Source: Candidatus Tharpella sp.
GTDB lineage: Bacteria > Desulfobacterota > Anaeroferrophillalia > Anaeroferrophillales > Tharpellaceae
Direction: 5' to 3'
NCBI GenBank assembly: GCA_021163565.1
Contig: JAGGTT010000038.1
Span: forward strand, 1-6,944
Length of the DNA stretch: 6,944 nucleotides
Position 1 is the first letter of the stretch. Every line of letters starts with the position of its first letter. A program made the translations under genes and the position numbers. Positions 6,327 to 6,944 of this stretch are shown here, piece by piece. The notes below the pieces were generated by a model. It was not told the DNA's origin, made no database searches, and was given only the letters and a program-made list of their open reading frames with translations.

Positions 6327-6899
6327 CTAATTGCCTGCTTTTTCATAAGCCGCATAGAGAGCTTTTTCGTTATCTGCAAGGCGGGTGGGAATAAAGTCAG
6401 GCAGGGCGCGAACCAGGCTCTCAGGTTTAACCAAACCGCTGACTTTAGCTAGGGCTCCAAGAACCGGGGCGTTGATTAAAGGCATCATTTCCGTGCCGAG
6501 GCCGAACTCCAGTGCGATTCGGTTCAGGTTGATGGTTATCACTTGAAATGGTGGTTCGGTCTGGGGTTGACCTTCTCCAGTAAAATTAAATTCGGTTGCC
6601 GGCAGATCGCTGTTGATCAGAATAATGCCGTCACTTTTAAGCCCATCGGTAACCGGTACCGATTCAATTAGCCGGGCCGCCATAACAACAACAAAATCAG
6701 GGGTTATAACCCGGCTGCGGACGTTAATAAAACTATCATCAGCCCGGACAAAAGCGGCTACCGGAGCGCCGCGGCGTTCAGCCCCGAATGTGGGAAATGC
6801 CTGGGCGTAACGATCTTCAAAAAAGAGTGCCTTCGCGAGAATCTTTGAGGCAATCACCGCCCCCTGGCCGCCGCGGCCGTGAAATCGGATTTCCTGCAT
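6327..6899 (-). CDS. porG: 2-oxoacid:ferredoxin oxidoreductase gamma subunit
   Basis: This 190-residue subunit belongs to the POR/KOR gamma family, which in the assembled enzyme helps bind coenzyme A and completes the heteromer with PorA, PorB and the ferredoxin subunit. The family hallmarks are RFHGRGGQGAV (5-15) at the N-terminus, the motif YAQAFPTFGAERRGAPVAAF (31-50), and the pattern KSDGIILINSD (88-98). Length is normal, and the start ATG at 6899 matches the usual family start just before the GRGGQG loop. It is the first gene of the visible minus-strand run. Only 45 bp upstream remain in the window; they are AT-rich, contain a -10-like GATAAT (6933-6928) and an 11-bp palindrome TTCAA-G-TTGAA (6917-6927), but a -35 box would lie outside, so no promoter is claimed. 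Its stop is 3 bp before the next start, indicating co-transcription. Confidence 0.95.
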   Translation of the reverse strand: MQEIRFHGRGGQGAVIASKILAKALFFEDRYAQAFPTFGAERRGAPVAAFVRADDSFINVRSRVITPDFVVVMAARLIESVPVTDGLKSDGIILINSDLPATEFNFTGEGQPQTEPPFQVITINLNRIALEFGLGTEMMPLINAPVLGALAKVSGLVKPESLVRALPDFIPTRLADNEKALYAAYEKAGN

Positions 6900-6944
6900 A
6901 ATGAAATCTTCTTATCTTCAAGTTGAAATTATCTTAAAATATGA

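Noticed and set aside
6928..6935. Octamer AAGATAAT on the minus strand upstream of porG, repeated upstream of dctQ (2486-2493)
   Set aside because: An 8-base match between two AT-rich leaders is expected fairly often by chance, and the two copies have different flanks and palindromic context.
6900..6944. GATAAT -10-like box and palindrome TTCAAGTTGAA before porG
   Set aside because: Only 45 bp of upstream sequence are present, so the -35 region and the preceding gene cannot be seen; not enough to claim a promoter or operator.

Overview
This window most likely comes from an anaerobic, Gram-negative bacterium. The evidence is a multisubunit, iron-sulfur 2-oxoacid:ferredoxin oxidoreductase of the kind used in anaerobic metabolism, next to a TRAP (tripartite ATP-independent periplasmic) uptake system, which works through a periplasmic binding protein. 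A sulfate-reducing or syntrophic deltaproteobacterium (Desulfobacterota) would fit, but that placement is inference from gene content only.

Layout. Positions 3-356 (+) are the C-terminal part of a TRAP solute-binding protein of the TakP/FcbT1 type, cut by the left window edge. Positions 357-607 hold no gene. They contain an imperfect hairpin (402-446), a strong bidirectional terminator (524-573) and a second hairpin directly abutting it (574-603). From there to the right end every gene is on the minus strand. Read in the direction of transcription (right to left) they are: porG (gamma subunit, 6899-6327), a GltD-like flavoprotein fused to a PorD-like 2[4Fe-4S] ferredoxin (6323-4704), porA (alpha, 4702-3554), porB (beta, thiamine diphosphate binding, 3492-2599), then after a 135-bp gap with a plausible promoter dctQ (2463-1939) and dctM (1942-608). 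Spacings of 3 bp and 1 bp and a 4-bp ATGA overlap indicate tight translational coupling inside the two blocks.

How the genes may work together. The TRAP proteins would import an organic acid using the sodium or proton gradient. The Por complex would oxidatively decarboxylate a 2-oxoacid to an acyl-CoA plus CO2. The fused flavoprotein-ferredoxin sits in the slot normally held by the small ferredoxin subunit porD and has all the sites needed to pass electrons between the complex and NAD(P). The TRAP subfamily seen here includes the 2-oxoacid transporter TakPQM and the 4-chlorobenzoate transporter FcbT, so the simplest reading is a combined import-and-oxidation module for a 2-oxoacid, possibly a branched or aromatic one. 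The closest characterised analogue in composition is phenylglyoxylate:NAD+ oxidoreductase (Pad). The true substrate cannot be read from the sequence.
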